Of a stretch of 64,000 nucleotides of DNA, positions 16,645-28,300 are shown piece by piece (the stretch's first letter is position 1; each line of letters starts with the position of its first letter). Origin of the DNA: Macrostomum hystrix (Eukaryota; Platyhelminthes; Macrostomidae); the NCBI GenBank assembly GCA_950097015.1, contig CATNEN010000039.1, positions 1,054,001 to 1,118,000 of the forward strand. The letters run 5' to 3'. Under the pieces are notes generated by a model. That model made no database searches, was not told the origin of the DNA, and was given only the letters and a program-made list of their open reading frames with translations. Both the position numbers and the translations under genes were made by a program.

Positions 16645-16867
16645 GAACACCGCTTAACAGAATAACAGTGGATCATCACTCCCGTGTCTCTTCTTTATAG
16701 AGATCATGAGTAACCTTGAATCCTCGAGTTGTCAAATGGGTCTCCAGTAGTAATTCGGCATTTTTGTCCAGGCTACAAGGAAAATGAACAGAAAACATTT
16801 TTAGACGAATTGTCACGCGGAAATCATGGCAAAGTTAGGAAATCAGTTGAAGAATGATGAATGGAGC
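16645..16867. other. Unique DNA between satellite and first gene
   Basis: Short unique stretch right of the satellite edge and downstream of the minus-strand exon stop. No gene, clear poly(A) signal or repeat was seen. Confidence 0.5.
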
Positions 16868-17377
16868 TCACTCCTGCAGCAGGTTGTTAACAGTGACGTA
16901 ATCATCCTGAAGCTCCTGTGCCAATTCATCTTCTCCATTATTCTGTATCAGATAGTGATCCATCAGCAGTTTCTTAGCCTCGCGATGCGAACTATTCGGC
17001 ATGCTCTTCCTAAATTTCGAACCAATCTTTTTGCTATCAACCCAGCTGCTCAGACCGCTGCTGACTTCCGCGTCCTCCTCGGTCATGGGATCAATGACGC
17101 GATCGGTTGAGGAGAAAAGTCGGCCAGCCAGCTGGAATGGCTGAACATTAATCTTGCCATGCGAGCGCAGGATGTCAATCTTCTTTTCAGTGTTGCTCTG
17201 CCTCCCGAATTCGTCTTCGAACCAGACGCTGGGTCGATTCCGCATCTCCGGCCCGAATTCGTGAATGCGCAGTTGGCGAATGATTTTAAAGCGGGGATGC
17301 CATGGCTTGGAGCGGGCATAGCGAACTGGCTGGAAGCCCAGAAGAATACGGCCACAGCCAATGCACGCGGAGAACGC
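16868..17377 (-). CDS. Last exon of an unidentified minus-strand gene (partial)
   Basis: A 169-codon open exon on the minus strand ends in TGA at 16868-16870. It appears to begin at a splice acceptor (AATTCTAG, minus strand) at 17377, since the triplet directly upstream in frame is TAG. The protein has mixed, globular-looking composition: CIGCGRILLGF near the start, then a basic-aromatic stretch (RYARSKPWHPRF), RIHEFGPEMRNRPSVWFEDE, and an acidic end (NNGEDELAQELQDDYVTVN). An open exon of this length with such composition beside A+T-rich non-coding DNA argues for a real gene. I do not recognise the family, although the basic start would suit a small mitochondrial or RNA-binding protein. Upstream exons on the minus strand, at higher coordinates, were not found. 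The plus-strand ORFs here look like shadows. Confidence 0.5.
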   Translation of the reverse strand, partial: AFSACIGCGRILLGFQPVRYARSKPWHPRFKIIRQLRIHEFGPEMRNRPSVWFEDEFGRQSNTEKKIDILRSHGKINVQPFQLAGRLFSSTDRVIDPMTEEDAEVSSGLSSWVDSKKIGSKFRKSMPNSSHREAKKLLMDHYLIQNNGEDELAQELQDDYVTVNNLLQE

Positions 17378-17879
17378 CTAGAATTGTGAATTATGTTTTG
17401 TTTTTAGCTTTTGGTACACTCAGCAAAATTGTAAAAAATCAATATAATATTGATTAATACTACAATAAACGTAAAATCTGGACACACAAAATGAATATTA
17501 AACTAAAAAATGAGTGATGCAGTTTGACAAGCAGGTAAAAATTTTGCTTGCTACAAAAATAAATTAATTGACTAATATTAATTTCAACACAACTTTAAAA
17601 TGTGTTGAAAGAGGTATGCTTTTGAAAATAAATTTTTTCATAAGGTTTCTTAAAAATATTGTGCTCTGTAACAGATTATAGGCACATTAGTCAGGAAACA
17701 AAAAAACTTTATATAAATTAAGCTTTACTATAGATATATTTGTAGTTTTTTGCTATTTTTATTATACTTTTCTGACTAATGTCAGAGAAGAAGAAAAGAG
17801 AAGGCAAGAATGTAAAAATGGGATTAAGAAACAAGTTCTAAGTCATAAATAAATCAAAGAAACTGACTATGTTGCAGAT
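17378..17879. other. A+T-rich non-coding stretch
   Basis: Stop codons are dense in all frames. Any intron or upstream exon of the minus-strand gene would lie in this direction, but nothing supportable was seen. Confidence 0.5.
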
Positions 17880-18590
17880 GAGCAAAAACTAAGTCGCAGT
17901 TGAGGGAAAACTAATTTGCAGTTGAGGAAGTGAGGGATAACTAAGTCGCAGTTGAGGGGAACTAAGTTGTAGTTTAGGGAAAACCTTGATATGGAACTAC
18001 AAGGAGAATACATTTTGCATCTAATTAGACAATATAAAGTAACATACATCACTTTAGCTGATATATATGGTAAAAACAGATAACAAATTAAGAATCCTAG
18101 ATATGTTAGCCCTTGCTCAAAAGTTTGCTTGGGTACTTGGCTTACTTCTCATGCATACATAGGCTAGGCCAAATTAATGTGATTTCACCATTTATTATAC
18201 TATTATAGAACAGAAATAGAGATTTGAAAATTCATGCCAATACAAAAAATGCTTATCCTTATGGTACTATATGAATAACAACTGGCTTATCTAGACAAAA
18301 TGTAGAGATGGCTTTCCTATCTGTTTTTGTGTACATCTGCATGGAACACTGGCAACATTATACTTAACCAAGCAGTTTAAAGAACCGATAGCCATAAGTA
18401 TACATAACTGAAAACCAATACCATATAAAATTGAAAGTGATTATGTTTCTAAGAATGCTGAACATACATGCGCAATCTCCCAAATCTTAGCCAGCCGTGC
18501 GACTTAGTTTTTGCTCTATTTATGACCTAGTTTGCTCTCATTTGCAACTTAGTTCGTTTCATTGCTCCATTTACGACTTAGTTTGCTCTC
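17880..18590. mobile_element. Foldback-like element with degenerate repeated arms
   Basis: The left arm (17880-17985) repeats a motif like AACTAAGTCGCAGTTGAGG about four times. The right arm (18498-18590) carries the same motif in opposite orientation (TGCGACTTAGTTTTTGCTC). The 19-bp match 17880-17898 against 18498-18516 is exact in reverse complement. Inverted arms built of short internal repeats around an A+T-rich middle without coding potential resemble foldback elements. No target-site duplication was identified, so the limits are approximate. Confidence 0.45.
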
Positions 18591-19040
18591 TTTTTCTCTC
18601 CCCTTTTTCCTTTTCTTCACACTTTCCTTTTTTGTCCCTTGGTCCCCCTTTTGATTTTTTTGCTCTTGGTCAATTGGTTTTTGCAACTTTCCTTGCTTGG
18701 CCCTCGTTTCACCCTGCCGGTTTGGCCAGGTCGGCTGAGTGTTGCGCATGTATGACACTGAACTTGTATTTGGCACCAATTAGCTTTGTTTTACTATGTC
18801 AAAAACATAAATATAGATGGATGAGAAAATATATATGAAGCTCTCTCTGAGTTCTATATAGATAAGCCAGTCCTTATTCCCACAATATATACAAATGGAT
18901 AGGAGGGCTATCTCCTATGTGGATAAGGTAGTCATTATTCTTACAGTATCATGTGAATAGTATGGCCATTATTGCAATGGTACTGCAAGGGGATAAGCAC
19001 TGCCATACATAAAACTGATTGTAGCTATGTCTGTACATAT
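18591..19040. other. Non-coding stretch, nothing recognised
   Basis: Starts T-rich and becomes A+T rich. The short ORFs show no family resemblance. Confidence 0.5.
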
Positions 19041-19785
19041 TAGAGTCTAACCAAGTACTCAACTTACCAAGTACTTGACCCTTTTGACAACTACTTGATT
19101 CGAAACTACTTAAGTCTAAATTTGTGATGAGTAGTCAATAAATTATTCCATGTAACATAGGGGTCAAGAAAAGCCAGGGCAGATAAGAGAAGCAAGAGAA
19201 GAAAAGAGAAAGGAAAGAATAGATATAAGAGCAAGAGCAGAAACAAGAGAAAGGAGAATAGAAATGAGAGTAGGAGCTAAATCCAATTGCAATAGGGAAG
19301 GGAATAAACTGTTATGCATAGTTTTTGTTAATATTGTATGCTAAAGTTAATTCTGATCCAATGTATAGATCTAGAACAACCAATTTAACCAACCAACCAA
19401 TATGCATTTATAGTACATAGTACATACATATGTAGGCCTATATCACATAGTCCTTGTCAATATTTATTTTTCCTGATATATAGCCATTTCACTTTTATTT
19501 TAGGAAATACAAGAAATAAATAAGAATGTATTATTTTAGTAGTAATATAAACTATGAACATGTGAGAGATTAAGGATGGTAGTCTATTTTTATATGTACA
19601 ACAGTAAGCAGTAAAATAGACAAGGCAGAGGTCTAAAAATAAGATACTATATATAGTTGTTACTATACTTAGTATATATTACTCAGCTACTCCACTACTC
19701 AACTCAAATTACTCAACTTAGTCAAGTTGAGTAATACTCAAACGAGTACCTGACTCGACCAAAAACCAGGCTTGGTCAGACTCTA
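19041..19785. mobile_element. hAT-like non-autonomous DNA transposon
   Basis: The ends match as inverted repeats: TAGAGTCTAACCAAG at 19041, and the reverse complement of the right end reads TAGAGTCTGACCAAG, ending at 19785 (14 of 15 identical). The flanking octamers GTACATAT (19033-19040) and CTGCATAT (19786-19793) agree at 6 of 8 positions, as expected for an old 8-bp target duplication. TAGAG...GACC ends and 8-bp duplications are typical of hAT elements. The interior has many short ACTCAACTT/ACTTGAC subterminal motifs on both strands and no transposase. Confidence 0.6.
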
Positions 19786-20221
19786 CTGCATATTCAAAAA
19801 ATTACACGGGAAGAAAATATTGAACATTGCACTAGATTAAGTTTGAAATGCATTTCTCTTTTAATAATATAATATATATTATAATTATATATTTATATTG
19901 TTAAAATTTCTTAAATACATCATACAAATGATAAAGTTTTTTTCCAGAAACTATGACTGACAACAAATAATTATACCTGACTTTTGAACTAGGCCTACGC
20001 CGCCTACTGCATATTTTGCAACTGTATTCCATGTATAGGGCTATAGGCCTATGGCTAAATCAGCATCAAGACCAATATAGCATTACACTATCTTAATCTA
20101 GAATAACTAATATTTAAACCAAAAATATGAATACATATATATGTACACTACACTTCCTGAGCATTGAGCATTGAGCGCTGAGCACTCCATAGGCATAGGG
20201 CATAGGATAGGCCTGCTGAAC
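19786..20221. other. A+T-rich non-coding stretch
   Basis: No gene seen. Contains several AGGCCTA-type palindromes and a short GAGCATTGAGC repeat near 20158-20182. Confidence 0.5.
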
Positions 20222-20500
20222 GGGTGCCAGGCTTTTCGGCGACAGTTGATTTCGGCGACACGGAAAATGGTGACTTCGGCGACAAGCAATGTTAAATTCG
20301 GCGTCAAGTACGTTTTGTCAACGATGCTTATTGTCTGAGTACAACTGTGTGTTTCCAAGAGCGTTCTAACTGAATCCAAGTCAAAGTCAATGCAATTGTC
20401 ACACACTTGGTCGGTCTTTTCGCCGAATTTAACATTGCTTGTCGCCGAAGTCACCATTTTCCGTGTCGCCGAAATTAACTGTCGCCGAAATGCCTGGAAT
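20222..20500. mobile_element. Small inverted-repeat element with 10-bp target duplication
   Basis: Arms 20227-20303 and 20421-20497 are about 77-bp inverted repeats, nearly identical, separated by about 117 bp. Each arm repeats TTCGGCGACA-type motifs. The element is flanked by exact 10-bp direct repeats CCTGCTGAAC at 20212-20221 and 20501-20510, which look like a target-site duplication. Long inverted arms and a 9-11-bp duplication suggest a Mutator-like miniature element. The extreme ends differ between arms (GGGTG versus ATT), so the exact termini are uncertain. No coding capacity. Confidence 0.65.
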
Positions 20501-20510
20501 CCTGCTGAAC

Positions 20511-21689
20511 ATGTCAACATCATGTCATGGTGTACAGCTCTAAGACTAGATATCATAATTTGCTTTCATTCATTGTATCTGAAAGCAAGAGAAGCAATAA
20601 CAGGCCATGTGACATGATGTGTTAAGTGATGTGAACGTGATACAGCATGGCTTAGTGCAACGCGGATGGTAGAGATATGGGTATGGGGTACTTGGGTACT
20701 GCGAGAGATAATTATTGCTTTAAAAAACAAATGCGTAAAACAAACACTTTTACTACAAGAGGAAAATCTAATTTTCAGTATAGATATTTAGAACCAAGCA
20801 GCAAATAAAATATTTTTCGATTCGCAGTTATTTAATAAAGATTATAAGCACACATAAAAATTACGAAGCTTAGAATAGCTCCACTGCTTGAAATCACACA
20901 ATCCAAATACATGGCCCTACTAAATAAGTGCGACCCAGAAGGCTAGAACCACAGTAGCAAAGAGGTTTGGTGCATCCCGTCGGCTCGCTAAGCTTCGGGT
21001 TTGACTGTTGCGCACCTATACGCACCTCTTAGTGCCTCGTCTAATGCGATGCTATATCTATTTGCGAGGATAAATATCCTCCGACTAAGGGCTCCGACTA
21101 ATATCGCGAATTGCTCAGAAAGCATACAGATTCATATTTTTGTGCACTACTCCACAGACTCACAGTTTGCCTCAAACAGATAATTTAATTAACATGATTC
21201 AGCCATTTCGTTCAGTGTCTTTAAACGAATCGGCCGTCTCCACAAAACTGCTCACGGTTTGGGCAGCCAATTGCCACGGGTTTTTATGTGTTCATTTACA
21301 AATTACATGTTATTCGGAGTCCTATTTTCCCGCTGCGAGGAAATTACACCAAACCAGAAAACTACATCTACTTGGTCGTTGCCCTCGACCATGCAGCAGA
21401 CGCGATAGAATGCCTCGTCAGTTGTTTTGGAAGCTGCTGATAGTAGCTAGCAGCTGCAACGTGCCTCCTCGCGAACATGAGAATGGACATGGCGACCGTA
21501 GACTTCGCGCGATCGCAGCCGAAGGCTACTCAGCTCACCGACAAGCTGTGGGCCAGCCGGCAATGAAACGTGCTGTTCGGGCAGCCGGCGGGCGCTTTGG
21601 CAGGCAAAGGGGGCAATTAAGTCGTGTTTTTTGCAGTGCTGCTGGGGCTCCGCAAGGGCCCCAGCAGGAGGACATGCAGACATTTGTTC
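20511..21689. other. Non-coding stretch with possible degraded retroelement sequence on the right
   Basis: No supportable gene to about 21.4 kb. From about 21.4 kb the DNA becomes G+C rich with ORFs on both strands. It may be the upstream part of the degraded retroelement whose reverse transcriptase lies next to it, but no domain can be named here. Confidence 0.35.
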
Positions 21690-21935
21690 GGGCTAAGAAC
21701 GCCGCACAGCAGCAGCGCTTCAGCGGCTGGTGGATTCCTTCTTCTTCTTCTTCTGCCCTTTTTTCGCCGTTAGGCGTGGGCCCCGGGAGCATTCTGACTA
21801 GTTATGGCAGACACGAGCTGGTGGATTCCGTCTGACAGGACCTTGACGTCGTCATCGTCTACATCGACGAGGTTGCTATTCACAGCCCGCTGCAATACCT
21901 TGAGCACATGCTGGCTACTGCGGCGGATGGTGTAG
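21690..21935 (+). pseudogene. Ty3/gypsy-type reverse transcriptase remnant
   Basis: Two blocks resemble the core of a retrotransposon reverse transcriptase. The first reads RAKNAAQQQRF, compare the conserved GLxNAAQxFQR block. The second reads ELVDSV, an in-frame TGA, then QDLDVVIVYIDEV and, ten residues further on, LEHML, matching the catalytic YxDD box followed by the EHL motif. The catalytic box is Y-I-D-E instead of Y-I-D-D. The spacing between blocks, the stop and loss of the second aspartate show a dead fragment. No integrase or intact protease was found. The family assignment rests on motif recall. Confidence 0.55.
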
Positions 21936-22980
21936 TGTCAGCTTGTTTGTACTTCTATCTCCCCGTGTTATTTTTCAGTGCTTAATTATCTATTTTTAGA
22001 CGCGTGTGTTTTTTGCTAAGAGTCACCCACGCCAAGCCGGGCCGGACCAGCTGGGGGAACGGACGCCCACCACCCCGCGAGCGCTACCCCTGGGCTACGG
22101 TCCCGGCCAATCAGCGAGCGACCTGGCCTCACTACCTGTCTACCCTCGGCAAGAAGCAACCCCGGGGCTCAGAACGGCGGTCGCAAGTCTACTGTGATTT
22201 GTCACCTTGGCTCAAGCTACAGCCAGGCATCCACCTCGCCGATCGACCTAGTTTGGGGTTGAAATGACTCTATATAACGAAGCGTGTTTTTGTAGTCCAA
22301 AATTATCTTTTTCTGCAATCCGCCTCACACTGTGAGAAGCACGTGCAAATTATCGCTATCGGCAATTCGCCTCACACTGTGAGAAGCACGCGCCAGCAAA
22401 TTAAGTCCACTTGTTTTGTCCTTCCCCCGCCCGACCACGCTCCGCTTGTTCAGTTAGGTAGCTTTCGGCGCTACGCGTCTTGAGAGTGCGCCGCTGACAA
22501 GGGTGGTCTAGATAGGCGCTGGTTGTCGAAGTCAGTACGTGCTCTCTTCGGAGACTCCGCCGTCCGGCAGAAGGAGTGCCAACCGATAGGATTTGTCGGG
22601 GCAGCGCTGAAAGCAGAGACAACCGGAGCCTCTCGGGAAGAGTAGGGCGCGGATTAGGCCAGTTAGGTAAAATTGTTATATCCAAATTGTTAGGCCAGAC
22701 TTGCTTCTCACTGTGAGCGCGCTATAATTTATTCTGTGCGAACATCTATTCTGTCAGTATAACTTTTAAGTCAAGTAAACGATATTCAAAGTAATTCCTA
22801 TTCGTATCTGGAATCTTAGTCACAGCTGATCAAATCACTTCTAATCAAATTATTCGAGTCTTGTGTTCACACTGTGTTATTCCTTTTTCATTGGGAGTTT
22901 CGCCGGGCCGGAGGACGACATTTCCTATTCCGCTTCGCTTGCTACCCTAGTACTCTAACGCTATTTAATTTCAGATTCCC
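21936..22980. other. G+C-rich tract next to the RT remnant, possibly LTR-derived
   Basis: No long conserved ORF. Two copies of a 23-bp sequence with palindromic core CTCACACTGTGAG lie at 22321-22343 and 22368-22390, with a shorter relative CTCACTGTGAG near 22708. Position and composition would suit retroelement non-coding or LTR sequence, but matching LTR pairs were not found. Confidence 0.3.
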
Positions 22981-25337
22981 TGCTGCTATTGAAACGATTG
23001 GTAGGACACCGACCCCGGTGAATAGTGAATAGTCGCTAGCTTTAAAATTCCTCTCGCTCCAGCTAGGACATTCATTTTATTACAATGGCTCAGTATGGCT
23101 GCTGCGGCGGATGGCTCCAGCCCAACCGCCCGTCGGCGACCACGATCAGTTCCTCCGTAACGGTCCGCTATGTAACGAAATAAAACACAAAAAATTCATT
23201 ATATTAAACAGTGTAAATAAATATTCACCAGAAAAAGTAAGGTTAAGTCTAGTTTCTAAAACAACTATAAAGTACAAAACAGTTACTTACTGTTTTTCTG
23301 TATCGATATTACGAAAGTATAATATGTACGAAAGTACGAAAGTATAATACGAGCGTATGTTCTTTCTTAGAAATGGTTTAAAGCCTTCATTTTCGAAGAT
23401 AAAACTCATTGGCTCTCAAAGAATGTTTGAGGGAACCTGATCGGCCTTTGCATATTTAATTCAAATTTATTTAATAGCAATTGGTTGAATCTAATTATTT
23501 TATGAAAATAATTTTTAAGTATATCTTTAGATACAAAAGTGACTAACAACAAACAATCAAAAAGCTGTCTAGATGCCATAGTAGTGTGCTTAGATAGCAT
23601 AGGGATAGGCCCATGTGTGTTTACCCAGAAAAGATTTTTGCCTTAGGTAACAAGGCAAGGCAAGCTAACAAGAAAGAGCTGAAATCATATTTTCCTCCAA
23701 AACCTTTATATTTCGCTTTGGTTATGGTCATAGTCATAGGCATAGACATAGCCATGCACTGTTCTGTCACTGCACTGTTATGTCGTGTCATTCAAAAAGC
23801 TTTGTGAGTTGAACTATATATTTACCCACATAGGCCCTAGCTAAAAAAGTCATTATCCTTTGTAAAATAATTTGGCATACAAATCTAGAGGATTGCAATG
23901 TGTGTTTACCTTTTATATTCTGCTAGACTGAGTCTAAAGCAAACTTTTTACTGTTGATTTCAGCTGTAGCCTATAGGCCTATGTTTTTGCCTCTTCATAA
24001 ATACATTTTTATTGAGGCCTAAGAATCTACAATCTTGACTGTATCATAGGGCCTATTAGTTTTATCCATTGGTTTCCTAAGTAGGCCTATTACCTAATAT
24101 TCAGATATAGGCCTATGAAAACTATTTGTTCTATAGTAGCTAAACAAATGTGCTAGGGTTATTTTATAATATTTAATATACCACTGAATGCCACCAAAGT
24201 TGTCCTAGTACTCATTATTATTCTAACTTTACTTTCACAATGTTGCTGTATTTTTTTGTTAATAATCTACAAAAGTTGTTTTTAAAGAGGTATTTGAATA
24301 TAATATTGAAAGTAATTTCAATATTTTCTTAGAATTAATCTCTGAAAATGTATTTTATATATTTAAAAGAATTTCTTGGTAGTGCATTTAGTTATTCTAA
24401 GTATTCTGTTTAATTATTCTGAGTATCACATTTAGTTAGTCTAGGTAGCATAATTAGTTATTCTGGCCGATTATTTTATCGTATGTATGTATTTCTGAGT
24501 ATGGGCTTTCCGAAAAGCCTTACCAATGATCTCAAGTGTACAGCAATACTTTTTATTTCTCTCTCTTGAATCTTTTTTAGTATTTGTCTCCGTATGTTTT
24601 ATAAAGAATGAAAGAACACAATTCTGAGTAATGTATACAAACTTTGTTTCAAACTGCGTTGAACAAGGTTAGTTTTCCCTTGGTTTTGTTCCTGTATTTA
24701 TACAAAAATGTATCATATTAAACAAAGTAATTATAGTGCATTTAAACAAAATATTTTTCAAATAAAACAAACTATTTACAAATTTATGCAATTTACATGT
24801 ATTAAAACAAAATATATACAAAGAAAAAGTTGCAGTTTTTCAACTTATAAAATTTGGTCTACATCAAATAAGATACATTCATGCAGTCACAAATAAGAGA
24901 ACACTTGTTTCCAAAGCTAACAAATTAACAATGTCCTTTGAATGTCAATTGAAGATAAGAACTATTATATAAAAACTAATGTAAAGGACATTTTATATAG
25001 AGTTAATGGCTTAGAGTAAGAGTTAGTGGTTAAAGAACAGTTTTCATTAATTTTTTGCTATTAGATGAAATTCTAGCAATGAAGAGACTAGAACCCAAGC
25101 AAAAATAGCTATTTAGCTTAGGCAAGCTTTGTTTAATAAATATATATTAATTTTACAAAAAAATTATAAAATCCTCTCTTTTGTCAAATTAATTTTAATA
25201 ACAATTTGTCAAGTTTTCTTGTTTAATATAAAGTTCTAAACTTGTATATTACAAGGCTTGAGTGTATTTTATTTCAATTATAAATTACTAGTCAAATGTA
25301 AAAGCTTGCTCTGAGGGAGTTTTCAAGTTTTATTTCA
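22981..25337. other. A+T-rich intergenic or 5' intron DNA
   Basis: Dense stops, no supportable gene. Several TAGGCCTAT-type palindromes cluster at 23.6-24.1 kb. A pyrimidine-AG acceptor at 25337 (TTTTATTTCAG) ends this stretch 21 bp before the KCTD3-like start codon. It could serve a 5' UTR intron or a spliced leader. Confidence 0.45.
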
Positions 25338-25358
25338 GCTGATACCCTCAGGAAGATA

Positions 25359-28300
25359 ATGCATAGCAATGCAAGGAAATCTGACATCATCCACTTTAAT
25401 GTTGGTGGGAAAAAGTAAGTGTTACTTATTGACTATTAATCATCTAATCAATTCCTTCTTTTTAAAATGACATTTAATTGTAGACAATTAAGATGTCCAT
25501 GTACTGTACATGCATTGCTTACTGCTATTAAGGTAGATATAAATGCTGCAGTTCAGTTCAGTCCAGGGGCTGGTGGCTACCTTACTGGATATGTTTATCC
25601 CAGCTAATGCTAGTACGGCCATTTTACAGCTGGTTAAACTAGATCATAGCAATTGTTGGCAATTCTATCCACCCAACTGCTCAGGTTCTCAACCTCCCAG
25701 CAGACTCTGCTTTCCATTCCGGACACCTTCTTCCGCGCCCTGCTCAGCGGCAGTCTGGACACCCAGCGAGACGAAACTGGCGCCATCTTCATCGACCGAG
25801 ATCCCAAACTGTTCTCCCTGATCCTCAACTACTTGCGCACCCGGGATCTGCCCAGCAGCGACAATGTCGACTGGCTTGCGTTGAAGAACGAGGCTGAGTT
25901 CTATGGCGTCACCTGCCTTTCCAGGAAGCTCAGTCTCTGTGAGGAGGCCTATTATGGCGCCTGCGGCAACGTCTACTTTCATGCCCACATCAATGCCATC
26001 GAGGCCCAGGAGGTGAGCCGCATTGCTGCTGAGATTCTTATTGTTTAGTCATTTGGAAGGCCGCTTACCCTCCACTGTCATCAGCAGCAGTGATTTGGAG
26101 GGCCGCTTACCCTCCACTGTCATCAGCAGCAGTGATTTAGAGGGCCGCTTACCCTCCACTGTCATCAGCAGCAGTGATTTAGAGGGCCGCTTACCCTCCA
26201 CTGTCATCAGCAGCAGTGATTTGGAGGGCCGCTTACCCTCCACTGTCATCAGCAGCAGTGATTTAGAGGGCCGCTTACCCTCCACTGTCATCAGCAGCAG
26301 TGATTTAGAGGGCCGCTTACCCTCCACTGTCATCAGCAGCAGTGATTTGGAGGGCCGCTTACCCTCCACTGTCATCAGCAGCAGTGATTTGGAGGGCCGC
26401 TTACCCTCCACTGTCATCAGCAGCAGTGATTTGGAGGGCCGCTTACCGTCTGAATTCGCAGGTGACGCTGATCCGGTGCCAGCAGTCCTGGCTGGCTGTG
26501 GCCACCAACAACTCCGTCCGCCTGTACCGCCTGAAGGAGGCAGCCGGCTGGCAGCCGGTGTGGCTAAGTCAGCCTGGCGCATTTCCCGAGCGCGTGCACC
26601 GCCTGGCTCTCAGCGGCCGCCTCGGTGGAGCCTCCGGGCGGGGCTGCAGCGGCGGCGATCATCGTCTGCTTGGCGTGGCTACCTCCGGCGGCGACCACTG
26701 CGTCCTTCTGTTCTCCATTGCCGAGGCCGCCGGAGACGAGCCGCTTGGCGACGCTGTTGGCTTCGCGCCGCCGCCCAGAGAGCTGAAGAGCCCCGGCCCT
26801 GTGGACGACCTGCTGTTCGTCAGCAATCAGCTGGTCGCAGTGAGCAGGTGAGCAGACCATGGAGAGCTTGTTACTGCTTGCAACCCAGTGGATAGAGCCT
26901 TAAACTTCTGACCGAGAGAAAAGCAATGGAGTCACATGTGATGGGATCATTGCTGTGATGCGATGAAGAGCGAGATTTCGAAATTTAGCCCAAGGGAAGC
27001 CATTTGAATGCTTAAGCAATTCACTTAAATTCCCTCAGTTGACCTAGCTCATAAGTAGGTACCAGCAATTGCTGGGCTAGAAATTTCATGGATGTCTCCT
27101 CAAGCCGATCTACTGCCCTACTGGGCCCATGAATCTCAACGCAGGCGAGCGGGTGCCATAGGCGTGCTGCACCACGCCAGCGGCAACTGGCAGCTGCAGT
27201 CGATCGGAGCGCCGGTCACCAGCCTGGATGTGGCCGGCAGCGAGTTCCTGCTGCTGGGCTGCGCTAACGGCCAGATCTGCCATATAGACATGGAGAAACT
27301 GCCGGTGAGCTTGCAGTGTGCCTGCGCCAATAGCCACTTGGCAACTATTTTATTTCTCCCTCCGCTCTGTGGCATCCCAGATGCGCCTAAAAGACAATGA
27401 CCTGCTGGTGACGGAGCTCTACCGTGACCCGGGTCAGGAGGCTGTGACTTCGCTTAGCGTCTACCTAACCCCGAAGACCTCCTTGTCCGGCGGCAAGTGG
27501 CTGGAGATCGCCTACGGCACTGCCAGCGGCCTGGTGCGCGTCATCGTCCAGCACCCGGAGACGCCTGGTCACGCGCCTCAGCTCTTCCAGACATTCAGCG
27601 TGCATCGTAGGCCTGTTGAGCACGTCAGCCTGTCTGAGCGGCACCTCATCAGCGTCTGCTCAGAGCTGGGTCACGTGCGCAGCTGGCAGGTGACCAGATT
27701 TCGCGGCATGATCAGCACACAGCCGGGCAGCACTCCGCTTGCCAGCTTCCACGTGCTGCACTTCAGCTGCTCGCCCGGCCGGCATCCGGGACCGCACGGC
27801 GAGAAGGATGACTTGCAGATCTTCGTGCAGCAGGTTGGATCAGATCTGGGATCTAATTACTCGTAGCTAAGCAAACTCTATTTTACCAGACAATTCTTGA
27901 GCCTGTAAAATTCTGCGAGACTTGTCGATTGCGCGGTGCATCTGAAGGCCGCATACGCTTGTTCTGTCCATAGACTGGGGTTGGGCCACACCCATCCGCA
28001 TCTAACCTAGCTAAGGCTGGTAACAATTTAATAGCCGGCGGAACTGAAGCGAATCAGAGTTAAATGTTTTTCTAAAGACTTTTTCAGTGCAGTCGGTCCC
28101 ATTGACAAGTGCTATACAACAGATAAGACACGGGAGAGATGAGACAGTACAACAGATAAGACACGGGAGAGATGAGACAGTACAACAGATAAGACACGGG
28201 AGAGATGAGACAGTACAACAGATAAGACACGGGAGAGATGAGACAGTACAACAGATAAGACACGGGAGAGATGAGACAGTACAACAGATAAGACACGGGA

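Noticed and set aside
28..16665. Dozens of overlapping plus-strand ORFs of 80-660 codons reading YHLYHYSVSSLSLQ repeats
   Set aside because: All are translations of the 22-bp satellite, in three frames at once, with no unique flanking coding sequence or splice context.
20107..20556. 149-codon minus-strand ORF
   Set aside because: It spans both arms of the small inverted-repeat element, and the same peptide appears twice in opposite orientation by symmetry.
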